From NCBI GenBank assembly GCA_963755155.1, contig CAVWIV010000016.1, positions 84,504 to 148,503 of the forward strand: a stretch of DNA of 64,000 nt, in the 5' to 3' direction. Origin of the DNA: PALSA-612 sp963755155. Lineage in GTDB: Bacteria > Actinomycetota > Thermoleophilia > Gaiellales > Gaiellaceae. The translations under genes and the position numbers were made by a program. Below the pieces are notes generated by a model. The model was not told the origin of the DNA and searched no databases. It saw only the letters and a list, made by a program, of their open reading frames with translations. Position 1 is the first letter of the stretch; every line of letters starts with the position of its first letter. Of the stretch, positions 8,318 through 16,487 are shown piece by piece.

Positions 8318-9015
8318 ATGGCCAGTGTCCTCATAGTCGAAGACGATGCAGTCATCAGCCGCGGCATGGCCGAGCACCTGGCGCTCGCCGGGCTTCGAGC
8401 CGACCGTCGTCGACCAGGGCGAGACCGGCCTTGCACGCCTGCGCTACGGCCAGCCGGACGTCTGCGTCCTCGACCTCATGCTGCCGCGCATCGACGGCTG
8501 GCGCATCATCGAGACGGTTCGTAGGGAAGGCATCGGCACGCCGATCATCGTCGTCTCGGCGCGCGGCACAGAGGAGGATCGCGTTCGCGCCCTCGAGCTC
8601 GGGGCCGATGACTATCTCGTGAAGCCGCTGGCCATGGCGGAGCTCGTCGCGCGGGTGCGGGTCGCGGCGAGGCGCGGCGTCGGTGGAGCCACGCCCGCTC
8701 GCGGCGACGCGCTCCACTTCGAGGAGCTGCTGATCGACCCCCGAAACGTGCAGGCGTATATCGACGGCGTCTCTGTAGGGCTCACGCCCACCGAGTTCAA
8801 GCTCCTACACGCGCTCGGCGCGAGCGCCGGCCAGGTCGTGACCCGGGACGAGCTCATGCAGCGAATCTGGGGGCGACGCCATCGCTATCGCGACCGCACG
8901 GTCGACGTGTTCGTCCGCAAGCTGCGCGAGAAGGTCGACCGGCGCGCGTCGCGCCACACGTTCATCCAGACCCGTTACGGAGTGGGCTACAAGCTCGAGG
9001 CCGGTGTCAAAGTAG
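8318..9015 (+). CDS. PhoB/PhoP-like response regulator (copy 1), frame-broken
   Basis: OmpR-family regulator: receiver domain with acidic pocket VEDD, phosphoacceptor Asp at about 52 in VLDLMLPRIDGW and Lys at about 102 in DYLVKP. A winged-helix domain follows, with LTPTEFKLL, RDELMQRIWG and RTVDVFVRKLREKVD. The frame changes once at about 8389-8392 in a GCCGGGCTTC run; removing one G restores the protein. A second change near 9003 would put TAG at 9013-9015 in frame, giving the same length as the second copy at 14.6 kb. As the sequence stands, the winged helix instead reads straight on into polyphosphate kinase. It is a close paralogue of copy 2. Confidence 0.85.
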
Positions 9016-9017
9016 CG

Positions 9018-11113
9018 TTGGCGAAGGGCAAGCTCACGCGGCAGGCCGACGGACTCTTCAACCGCGAGCTGTCCTGGCTCGACTTCAATGCGCGGGTGCT
9101 CGAGCTCGCCGCCGACGAGCGCATGCCGCTGCTCGAGCGCGTCCGCTTCTGCGCGATCTTCTCGACGAACCTCGACGAGTTCTTTCGGGTTCGCGTGGCC
9201 GGCCTCATGGACCAGTTGGACGCCGGCTACACGCGCAAGCTCGCCGACGGTCGCACCGTGCGTCAGACGCTCGTGGACATCCGCCGCCGGGTCGTCGAGC
9301 TGGAGAGCGCGCAGTCGAGGCTGTGGCTCGACGAGCTCAAGCCCGCCCTGGCCCACGAGGGCATCGCCATCGGCGCGATCGGCGACTGCACGCCGGAGGA
9401 GCTCGCGGAGCTCGGGCGCGCGCTTCGAGCAGCAGGTGTACCCGGTGCTCACGCCGCTCGCCACCGGCCCTGGGCAGCCGTTTCCGTACATCTCGGCGCT
9501 GTCGCTCAGCCTCGTGCTGCTCGTTCGCGAGGCTGAGGGAGGCGAGGAGCGGATCGCCCGCGTGAAGGTCCCGGAGGGGCTGCCGCGGTTCGTCCGCGTC
9601 GGCACCCGCGGCTGTTCATCGCCCTCGAGGACGTCATCGCGCACTTCGCGCCGCGGCTCTTTCCGCAGATGGAGATCGTCGAGCAGGACGTGTTTCGCGT
9701 CACTCGGGACGCGGACTACGAGATCTCGGACGAGGCGGACGACCTGCGCGTGGCGGTCGAGCTGGAGCTGCGACGGAGGCGCTTCGGCGAGGTCGTGCGG
9801 ATCGAGGTCTCCTCCGGGATCTCACCGCGCCTTCGCGAGTGGCTCGAGAGCGGCCTGCGGGTCGACGGCGACCAGGTCTATCTCACGGAAGGGCTGCTCG
9901 ACCGCGGCGCGCTGATGCAGCTCGTCGCGCTCGACCGGCCCGAACTCAAGGACGAGCCCTGGCCTGGCGTGACGAACGCTCGCTTTCGCGACGTGAAGAC
10001 GGACGCCGACGTCTTCCGGGAGATCGCCGAAGGCGACATCCTCGTCCATCATCCGTACGAGTCCTTCGCGACGAGCTTCGGCCGCTTCCTCGCAGCCGCC
10101 AGGGACCCCGACGTCATCGGGCTCAAGGCGACGGTCTACCGCACGAACGACGAGTCGCCGCTCGTGCCGGCTCTCATCGAGGCGGCCGAGAAGGGAAAGC
10201 AGTCGGTCTGCATCGTGGAGCTCCGCGCGCGCTTCGACGAGCGCCAGAACATCGAGTGGTCACGGGCGCTGGAGCGTGTCGGCGTCCACGTCGTCTACGG
10301 GTTCCCGACGAAGAAGGTGCACGCGAAGGCGACGCTCATCGTCCGCCGCGAGGGCGACGTGCTGCGCCGCTACGTGCACGTCGGCACGGGGAACTACCAC
10401 TCGGTGACCGCGGAGATCTACGAGGACTTCGGGCTGTTCACCGCCGATCCCGACATCGCCGCCGACGTCGCCGATCTCTTCAACTACGTCACCGGCTTCG
10501 GAAAGCCACAGCGTTTCCGGAAGTTGCTGGTCGCGCCGTTCGACCTTCGCGAGCAGCTGATCTCGCACATCCGGCGGGTGGCGGCGCCGCCGCGGAGGAC
10601 GAGAAGGCAAGGATCACGATCAAGGTCAACAGCCTCACCGACGAGGCGATCATCGGTGAGCTCTACGCGGCTTCGCAGGCCGGAGCTCGCATCACCCTGA
10701 TCGTGCGCGGCATCTGTTGCTTGCGGCCGGGCGTCAAGGACATGTCCGAGAACATCGAGGTGCGGAGCGTCCTCGGTCGGTTTCTCGAGCACAGCCGGAT
10801 CTTCAACTTCGAGACGAAGGACAATTCGGTGTGGCTGCTCGGCAGTGCGGATCTCATGGCGCGCAATCTCGACAACCGGCTAGAGGTGGTCGTGCCGGTC
10901 GAGGATCCGGTCTGCCGGAAGCGCCTGGCAGCGAGCTTCGCGTTGCTGCTCGAGGACAACACGTCCTGGCTGCTTCAGCCGGAGGGGACGTGGGTGCGGG
11001 AGGCGTCGGGGAAAGAAGCGAAGCCTCGTCCCGCCCAGGCTGGCTACTGCGTTCCGCTCTGCGAGGCGCCGGCGACGTGTGCGCGCGGCCGAGCTCGTGC
11101 CGACGGCGGGTAA
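9018..11113 (+). CDS. ppk: Polyphosphate kinase 1, frame-broken
   Basis: Makes polyphosphate from ATP. N-domain LFNRELSWLDFNARVLELA and FCAIFSTNLDEFFRVRVAGL, middle segment FEQQVYPVLTPLA, and the phospholipase-D-like C domains are all present. VHAKATLI carries the likely autophosphorylated His and EHSRIFNFE the second active-site His; GTGNYH is also seen. TTG 9018 is a plausible start after the regulator. The frame changes near 9430, 9605 and 10582, yet motifs continue directly across each break. Position between a Pho regulator and Ppx/GppA places polyphosphate synthesis under phosphate control. The C-terminal 40 residues are poorly conserved and the real stop may be earlier. Confidence 0.85.
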
Positions 11114-11173
11114 CCACCTCGATCACCGAGACGATCGCCACTTGTCCGCCGACGCGGCGCGAGAATCTCAGCG

Positions 11174-12055
11174 ATGCGTGTCGGCGTCATCGACGTGGGC
11201 TCGAACACGATCCGCCTGCTCGCGGCGGACGTCGGCTCCCTACGGCCTGGAGGTCGTCCACGAGCATCGCGTGTGGGCCCGTCTCGGCGTCGACGTCGCC
11301 CGGACGGGGGAGATCTCGGCCGAGCGGCTCGAGGCGACCACGGAGGCTGTGGCGCAGCTCGCGGCGGCGGCGCGGCGCGCGGGCTGCTTGCGGGTGGAGA
11401 CGCTCGTCGCCTCTCCGGGCCGCCAGGCGTCGAACGCCGGTGCGCTCGTCCGGGCGCTGGAAGGCGTCTCGGGAGCTCCGGTGCGCGTGCTCGGTCGCGA
11501 AGAGGAGGCGCTTCTCGGCTACCAGGGCGCGGTCGCCGCGGCCGGACCCCTTCGACGGCGCGGTGGCCGTCTGCGACGTAGGGGGCGGCTCGACGCAGCT
11601 CGCGATCGGTCTTCCCGACCGCGGCGCCGTCGTGGCTGCGGTCGTTCGACATCGGCTCGCTGCGGCTGACGACGGAGGCTCGACGGTGACCCACCCGGCA
11701 AGAGGGCGGTCAAGGTTGCTCGCGGGGTCGTGCGGCGCGAGCTCGACGGGCTCGTCGTGCCGCTGCCCGGACGGCGCTCGCCGTGGGCGGGAGCGCACGG
11801 GCTCTCCGTCGCGTGGTCGGTCGGACGCTCGGCGAGGACGAGCTGCGCGAGGCGGTGTCCATCCTCCGCAAGAGCCCGTCGCGAGTGATCAGCAAGACCT
11901 CTGGCGTCCCGTCCCCCCGCGCGCGGACGTTGCTAGCGGGCGCGCTGATCCTGACCGAGGTGCAGCGCTGCCTGATGGTGCCGCTGCGGGTCGTCGCCAA
12001 AGGCCTACGGGAAGGCGCCGTCATCGAGCTCGCCTCCCGCCGCGCCGCCGCGTAA
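11174..12055 (+). CDS. Ppx/GppA-family phosphatase, frame-broken
   Basis: Exopolyphosphatase/guanosine pentaphosphate phosphatase family of the ASKHA fold. The first phosphate loop is VGVIDVGSNTIRLLAADV and the second VCDVGGGSTQLAIG. The C-terminal part reads MGGSARALRR to RTLLAGALILTEVQRC and ends in VIELASRRAAA. About four single-base frame changes interrupt it (near 11240, 11545, 11640 and 11770), but the composite of about 293 residues is collinear with the short actinobacterial Ppx1-like proteins. It starts 60 bases after ppk, so synthesis and turnover of polyphosphate are encoded side by side. Confidence 0.8.
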
Positions 12056-12060
12056 CCGTC

Positions 12061-12672
12061 TTAGCCCATCAGCGCGGGCGTTCGCTCCCGCAGCCGCTCG
12101 CGCGCCTGGCGATGCGCCAGCGTGACGACGAAAGAGCGGACGGGCACATCCTCGTAACGCCACAGGATGTCGTCTGCGGTTGCGCGGATCTCGCGGGGCT
12201 CGCGTGCTCCTTCGAATTCGCGCGTCAACTGGGGCAGCAGCTGCCGGAGCCACTGCTCGTGATGGCTCCGGTCGCCGCGAATGGCAGTCAGATTGGTCGC
12301 CAGCAGCGTCTGCACCTGCCGTTCGACGAGGTCTCGGATCTCGCGCACCTCGGCCAGCGATCGCCCCGCCGGATCGGGAATCTCCCACTCCTCGAGCGTC
12401 GTCGGCACGAATGGGCAGGTGTCCTCGCAGCCGACGGAGACCGCCCAGTCGGCGCGTAGCTGCATCTCGACCGTCACTTTCTTCGGCTCCTGTCCCTCGA
12501 GATCGAAGCCGCGCTCGGCCATGACCGCGACCACCTCAGGCCAGATCTCGTGCGCCGGATCGTCGCCCGCCGACTCCGCACGGACGTCCTCCGGCGCGTA
12601 GTGGTTGAAGAACGCCTCGGCCATCTGTGAGCGCCCGACGTTGTGGTTGCAGATGAAGAGCACGTGCTTCAT
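12061..12672 (-). CDS. ArsC-like low-molecular-weight phosphatase with C-terminal helical extension
   Basis: A 203-residue protein. Residues 1-130 form a low-molecular-weight protein tyrosine phosphatase/arsenate reductase domain: the P-loop is CNHNVGRSQMAEAFFN with Cys at about 8, and the Asp loop contains WEIPDP. The second cysteine region reads VGCEDTCPFVP. The last 55 residues (from TADDILWRYEDVPVRSFV) resemble the three-helix dimerisation module often attached to actinobacterial ArsC-like proteins. Arsenate reductase or a phosphatase is possible; the Pho/polyphosphate context and absence of ars genes leave this open. Its ATG overlaps the NUDIX gene stop as ATGA. Confidence 0.75.
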   Translation of the reverse strand: MKHVLFICNHNVGRSQMAEAFFNHYAPEDVRAESAGDDPAHEIWPEVVAVMAERGFDLEGQEPKKVTVEMQLRADWAVSVGCEDTCPFVPTTLEEWEIPDPAGRSLAEVREIRDLVERQVQTLLATNLTAIRGDRSHHEQWLRQLLPQLTREFEGAREPREIRATADDILWRYEDVPVRSFVVTLAHRQARERLRERTPALMG

Positions 12673-13081
12673 GCAGCTCCCTCTCCTCCCGTGGTCGCGA
12701 GATTCTCTAACAGATCTCGATCGCGTGCGTACGTCAGCGACCGGTTTGCCTCTTCGACGGGGATCCAACGCACCTCGTCTACCTCGTTGTTGGGCTCAAA
12801 CGTCCCGGCCAGCGGCGCCATCTCCCAGTACCGGACCGACTTGTTGCGGCCGCTATGGTCGACATAGGACACGCTCGGTAACTCCCGCCCAGCTGGCAGC
12901 GTAGGCCCGTCTCCTCCTCGACCTCGCGCAGCGCGGCCTGCTCGTCAGACTCCCCGCCCTTGAGCTTCCCTTTGGGGAAGGTCCAGTCGTCGTAGCGCGG
13001 TCGGTGAACGACCAGCAGCTCCTCCTGCTCGCCCCGCCTCCGAATGACGATACCGCCGGCAGCACGAATCTCTTCTGTCAC
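12669..13081 (-). CDS. NUDIX hydrolase, frame-broken
   Basis: The NUDIX box is readable as GKLKGGESDEQAALREVEEETGLRC (GX5EX7REUXEEXGU), followed after a one-base frame change near 12878 by the SVRYWEMAPLAGTFEPNNEV strand and a VDEVRWIPVEEA ending typical of MutT/diadenosine- or inositol-polyphosphate-type members. GTG at 13081 overlaps the TGA of the CYTH-CHAD gene (GTGA), which fixes the start. NUDIX plus CHAD pairs are common near polyphosphate genes and may act on polyphosphate or pyrophosphorylated nucleotides; the substrate cannot be told from sequence. Confidence 0.75.
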
Positions 13082-14508
13082 GACCAGGCCCGTTTCCCGG
13101 CTTCGTCGAGGCGCGACCATGCTTTCGGGAAGGCACGCCGCAACCGCCGCTTCGTGGCCCGTCGACGCTCGATCAGCTGTCCGGCAGCGAGCGCAGCGGG
13201 CTGGCTCCGCGTCACGCCGGCGACGCGCCGCAGCTCTCCCTCCGCCACGACGGCATCCTGATGGTCGCCGATCACGTCCTGAAACGCCTTGGCCCTGCGG
13301 ATGAATTTCGTAGCCGCCTTGCCCCTGGACGCTTCTGCCAGCTCACCGGCGTACCGGGCTCGCTTGCCCTTGATGCGCACCGCATGCAGCTCCTCGTCGG
13401 ACGGCTCACTGTCGAGCGCGCGCACCTCTTTGCGGAGCTTCCGGAACTCGCTTTTCGCAATTGCCTCGAGAGGCGTGTCGTCACCGGTGAAACGCGGCGC
13501 CGCGACGGCGAGCTCGATCGCGTCGAGGAGGGTGAAGTAGCGGTCGCTCGACATCGCTTCGGCCAGGAGCGCGGGACGCGGCCGCCTCTTTCCCGAGGAT
13601 GCGCAACAGCACGTCGAGCCCCTTTCGCTCCTGCTCGTCCAGCGCCTTCCGCTCGGCGTCGAGGCTCTCGCGCAGGACGTCGGAGTCGCGCACGGGACCA
13701 AGTTCGCTTCCCAGCCACGCCGACGTCGGTGCGCAGCCCGTCCGCCCACGCTGGATCGACGACACCGCGCGCTGCGCGCAGGATCGCTCTCAGGCGGCGG
13801 GTTGCGACACGGAGCTGATGGAGGTCCTCGGGATCGTCGCCGAGCCGCACACCGGGGTCGTGCGCGACCATGTTTCGGTACTGCGGCCAGCATCGCCTGC
13901 AGGTGATCCTCGTGGAGCGCCAGACCCAGGCTTCGCGGCCGGCGGCTCCTGCCGATAGCACTTGCGCGATCTTCGACCTGCCGTCGTGCCGCTTCGCTCC
14001 GTGGTTGCGCAGCTCGCGCCCGAGCCGCTCGAGCAGGTCGGCGTCGCCGGACACCAGCTCGATCTCAAGTTCGCCGAAGCGACCCGTCTTGCGGCGCGCC
14101 TCGAGCACGGAGACGAGGTCATGCGTCACGTCGGCGGCGCCGCCGTCCAGTGCCACGCGAACGCCTTCGCGCTTCGTCCGCAGCACGCCTACCGGCTGGA
14201 GCTCACGTCCGCGGATGACGCCGGCCAGCAGGGAGAGGACGTCCCCCGGGAGCTCCTTGCCCCCAGTCTCGAGCTCGAGCCGCCCACCCTGCTGAGGGCA
14301 GCTTCAGCTGCCAGAGGCCGCGGCGGCTCTCCACCCGGCGGCGGAGCGTGATACCTGCGGCGAGGAGGCGGCGATCCGCGGTGTCGTGATACGTCGAGGT
14401 GAATACGCGGGTTGCCAATGGCTTGCCGTCGAGCGCCGGCAGCTGGAAGCCCGGCTTCGCTACGAGCTTGAGCTCGCGCTCCAGTGTTCTCCGCACGGCA
14501 TCGGCCAC
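13078..14508 (-). CDS. CYTH-CHAD domain protein, frame-broken
   Basis: The N-terminal part has the CYTH signature ERELKLVAKPGF followed by STYHDTADRRLLAAGITLRRR and LEIELVSGD, a tunnel fold for triphosphates. The C-terminal part is a CHAD helical domain with paired histidine/arginine motifs: DLHQLRVATRRLRAILR and ELHAVRIKGKRARYAGEL. CHAD domains bind polyphosphate. GTG 14508 is the likely start. About six frame changes (around 14290, 13925, 13895, 13720, 13590) break the gene, although both domains stay recognisable. It is divergent from regulator copy 2 and shares a Pho box with it. Confidence 0.75.
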
Positions 14509-14535
14509 GGGGCGCGGCGATCGTAACGAATGTCC

Positions 14536-14553
14536 GTTCACCAGGTGTTCACC
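14536..14553. promoter_or_regulatory. Pho box, two exact GTTCACC repeats
   Basis: GTTCACC begins at 14536 and again at 14547, an exact 7-base repeat with 11-nt period. The block sits between the divergent CYTH-CHAD gene (28 bases away) and response regulator copy 2 (31 bases away), so either or both could be controlled. Confidence 0.7.
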
Positions 14554-14583
14554 GGACTGACGCCGTCCTCCTCCCGGCTCTCT

Positions 14584-15294
14584 ATGGTTCCGCGGGTGAC
14601 GAAGGTGCTCGTCATCGAGGACGACGCGGTCATCGCCGACGGCATCGTCCAGCACTTGACCGCCGCAGGGTTCGACGCCGTCACCGTGGGGGCGGCGAGA
14701 CAGGGCTCGCGCGCCTGCGCTACGAGCAGCACGACGTGTGCGTTCTCGACCTCATGCTGCCCGGGCTCGACGGCTGGAAGCTCATCGAGACGGCTCGTGG
14801 AGAAGGGATCGGAACGCCTATCGTCGTCATCAGCGCGCGCGGTACGGAGCACGACCGCGTGCACGCGCTCGAGATCGGCGCCGACGACTACCTCGTCAAG
14901 CCCTTCTCGATGAAGGAGCTTGTCGCCCGCGTTCAGGCGGCCGGCCGCCGAGGCGCGCAGCCACACGCAGCGACGTCAGCGCGGCGAGGTGATCGAGATC
15001 GAGGAGCTTGCGCGTCGACCCGCGGAGGTGCAGGCGTACGTGGACGGAGAGAGTGCGAACCTGACGCCAACCGAGTTCCGGCTGCTTTACGCGCTCGCGC
15101 TCGATCAGGGCCGTGTCGTCTCGCGCGACGAGCTGCTCCAACGTCTGTGGGGTCGCCGTCAGGGTCACCGCGACCGCACCGTCGATGTCTTCGTCCGCCG
15201 GCTGCGCGAGAAGATCGACCGGCGCGCGCCGCGGCACACGTTCATCCAGACGCGCTACGGCGTCGGCTACAAGCTCGAGGCCGAGCCGAAGTAG
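14584..15294 (+). CDS. PhoB/PhoP-like response regulator (copy 2), frame-broken
   Basis: OmpR-family regulator with receiver VLVIEDDAVIADGI, CVLDLMLPGLDGW and DYLVKPFSMKELVARV, then a winged helix with NLTPTEFRLLYALAL, RVVSRDELLQRLWG and TVDVFVRRLREKID, ending GYKLEAEPK. Frame changes near 14692 and 14970 split it. It is nearly superimposable on copy 1. No histidine kinase is adjacent, so it is either an orphan or is served by the PhoR-like kinase at 7.3-8.2 kb. ATG 14584 is preferred over upstream in-frame starts because those would add a non-homologous tail over the Pho box. Confidence 0.8.
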
Positions 15295-15311
15295 CCTTCT
15301 CGCGTTCGCCT

Positions 15312-15350
15312 GGTGGGAAGTCGGTGAACGTCTGGTGAGCGTGTGGTGAA
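15312..15350. promoter_or_regulatory. Pho box, four 11-nt repeats, upstream of the CNBD/PycTM-like pair
   Basis: GGTGGG, GGTGAA, GGTGAG and GGTGAA begin at 15312, 15323, 15334 and 15345, exactly 11 bases apart. The repeats are in the opposite orientation to the downstream plus-strand gene, unlike the other boxes in this island. The block starts 18 bases after the stop of regulator copy 2 and ends 42 bases before the next start codon. Confidence 0.7.
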
Positions 15351-15391
15351 CTGGGTCGCTGCGCTCTCCGGCTCACGCTAGCGTCTCGCCC

Positions 15392-15799
15392 GTGCGCTCT
15401 CAGCGCAGACGAGATCAGCCGGATCCCCTGTTCTCGGGACTTTCCGCGGAACTGGTCGAATGGGTCGCTTCACGGTTCGAGACGCGGGAGGTCGAAGCCC
15501 GGCACACTGATCGCATCCGAGGCGGCTTCGGGATACACGTTCTTCGTGATCGTCGACGGGACGGCGACGGTGCACCGCGGCGACGAGATGCTAGCGCACC
15601 TCAGGACCGGGGGACTTCTTCGGCGAGGGCGCGTTGCTCGGATCGAACGGCCGCCGAAACGCTTCCGTTGTCGCGAGCTCGGCTGATGCGACTCGGGGCC
15701 ATGTTCGGGACGGAGTTCCGCGTGCTCGAGAAGGAGCTTCCCGAGGTCGCAGCTCGCGTCCGCGAGACCATGGCCGCTCGCGAAGCGACTGCGAGCTGA
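15392..15799 (+). CDS. Cyclic-nucleotide-binding (CRP-like) domain protein, frame-broken
   Basis: A stand-alone cNMP-binding beta-barrel of about 135 residues, read across three frame changes (near 15495, 15612, 15690). FSGLSAELVEWVASRFETRE gives the N-terminal helix, PGTLIASEAASGYTFFVIVD and GTATVHRGDEMLAHL the barrel, and DFFGEGALL the phosphate-binding cassette, followed by the NASVVASS strand. The C-terminal helix is FRVLEKELPEVAARVRETM. No DNA-binding helix-turn-helix follows, so it is not a transcription factor of the usual CRP type. The next gene is a membrane protein starting 4 bases later, suggesting receptor and effector. Confidence 0.7.
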   Translation: MRSQRRRDQPDPLFSGLSAELVEWVASRFETREVEARHTDRIRGGFGIHVLRDRRRDGDGAPRRRDASAPQDRGTSSARARCSDRTAAETLPLSRARLMRLGAMFGTEFRVLEKELPEVAARVRETMAAREATAS

Positions 15800-15802
15800 C
15801 GT

Positions 15803-16342
15803 TTGCTGACCGTGCAATCGGTCGTGGACGACGGCTCGTCGCCCCTCGACGGCGTACGTGCTCGCGGCACGACGGACTACTTCCTGCGCAACCTGCACGA
15901 GCAGCTCGTTCAGCTCAGCGCACAGGCCGATCTCAAGGCGTCGATCGTGCTGACGGTCAGCACCGTCGTCCTGAGCATCTCTTTCGCACGCGCGGAGCCG
16001 CGCACCAGCACCTGGGTGCTCGGCGCTGGTCTGTTCATGGCCCTGGTGTCGGCCATTCTCGCCGTTCTCCCCTCGATCCGGTCGAAGCCGGCGCGCGAGG
16101 AGGACATCGATCTTCTGTTCTTCGCCCAGTTCTTCCAGCTGCCGAAGGAGCGCTACATCGAAGCCATGGGCTCTGTGATGGAGAGTGACCAGGCCGTCTA
16201 CACGACGCTGATCGGGAACATCCACAACCAGGCCGTCTACCTCATGCAGCACAAGTACCGCTACCTACGGCTGAGCTATGTGGCGCTCCTCGTGGCCGCA
16301 GCCGCGGCCGCGGTCACAGAGGTGGTCGGCCACGTGGTCTGA
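15803..16342 (+). CDS. PycTM-like (DUF5706) two-helix membrane protein
   Basis: A 179-residue membrane protein (TTG 15803; GTG 15812 or 15821 also possible). An amphipathic segment DYFLRNLHEQLVQLSAQADL is followed by two adjacent membrane helices (about 49-65 and 72-92), a cytoplasmic helical region with FFQLPKERYIEAMGSVM and DQAVYTTLIGNIHNQAVYL, then KYRYLRLSYVALLVA as a C-terminal helix. The ADxKAS start of the first helix and the KYRxLRxSY motif fit the Pycsar effector family DUF5706, whose members respond to cyclic nucleotides by membrane disruption in phage defence. No cyclase sits next to it. Assignment is by motif memory, not by search. Confidence 0.6.
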   Translation: MLTVQSVVDDGSSPLDGVRARGTTDYFLRNLHEQLVQLSAQADLKASIVLTVSTVVLSISFARAEPRTSTWVLGAGLFMALVSAILAVLPSIRSKPAREEDIDLLFFAQFFQLPKERYIEAMGSVMESDQAVYTTLIGNIHNQAVYLMQHKYRYLRLSYVALLVAAAAAAVTEVVGHVV

Positions 16343-16415
16343 CGTTGTAGGCATTCACCGCCTGGTCTCCGCATCTTCGCCACGGTGTCACCGCGGGGGC
16401 GCGCACGATTCGCCC

Positions 16416-16487
16416 ATGAAGACGAACTGCACCTGCCGCAAAGGCGCGGTTTGCTCGAGCTGCCTCGGCGTCGTCAAGCCTCTCTAG
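16416..16487 (+). CDS. Possible 23-residue cysteine-rich peptide
   Basis: ATG at 16416 opens a short frame whose product has four cysteines in the order CTC, then five residues, then CSSC, a spacing that could bind a metal ion. No clear ribosome-binding site precedes it, and its TAG overlaps the TAG of the convergent ymdB-like gene through a shared CTAG. It may simply be a chance frame in a 140-base intergenic gap. Confidence 0.25.
   Translation: MKTNCTCRKGAVCSSCLGVVKPL

Noticed and set aside
8318..11113. Genuine response-regulator-polyphosphate-kinase fusion protein
   Set aside because: The regulator itself contains another single-base frame change, and one-base removal at the junction restores a stop matching the paralogue's length.
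11174..14508. Treating ppx, NUDIX and CYTH-CHAD as pseudogenes under decay
   Set aside because: All catalytic or binding motifs are intact in alternating frames and no premature stop occurs apart from frame changes; consensus error fits better.
15392..15799. CRP/FNR-type transcription factor
   Set aside because: No helix-turn-helix follows the cNMP-binding barrel; the protein ends about 20 residues after the barrel.
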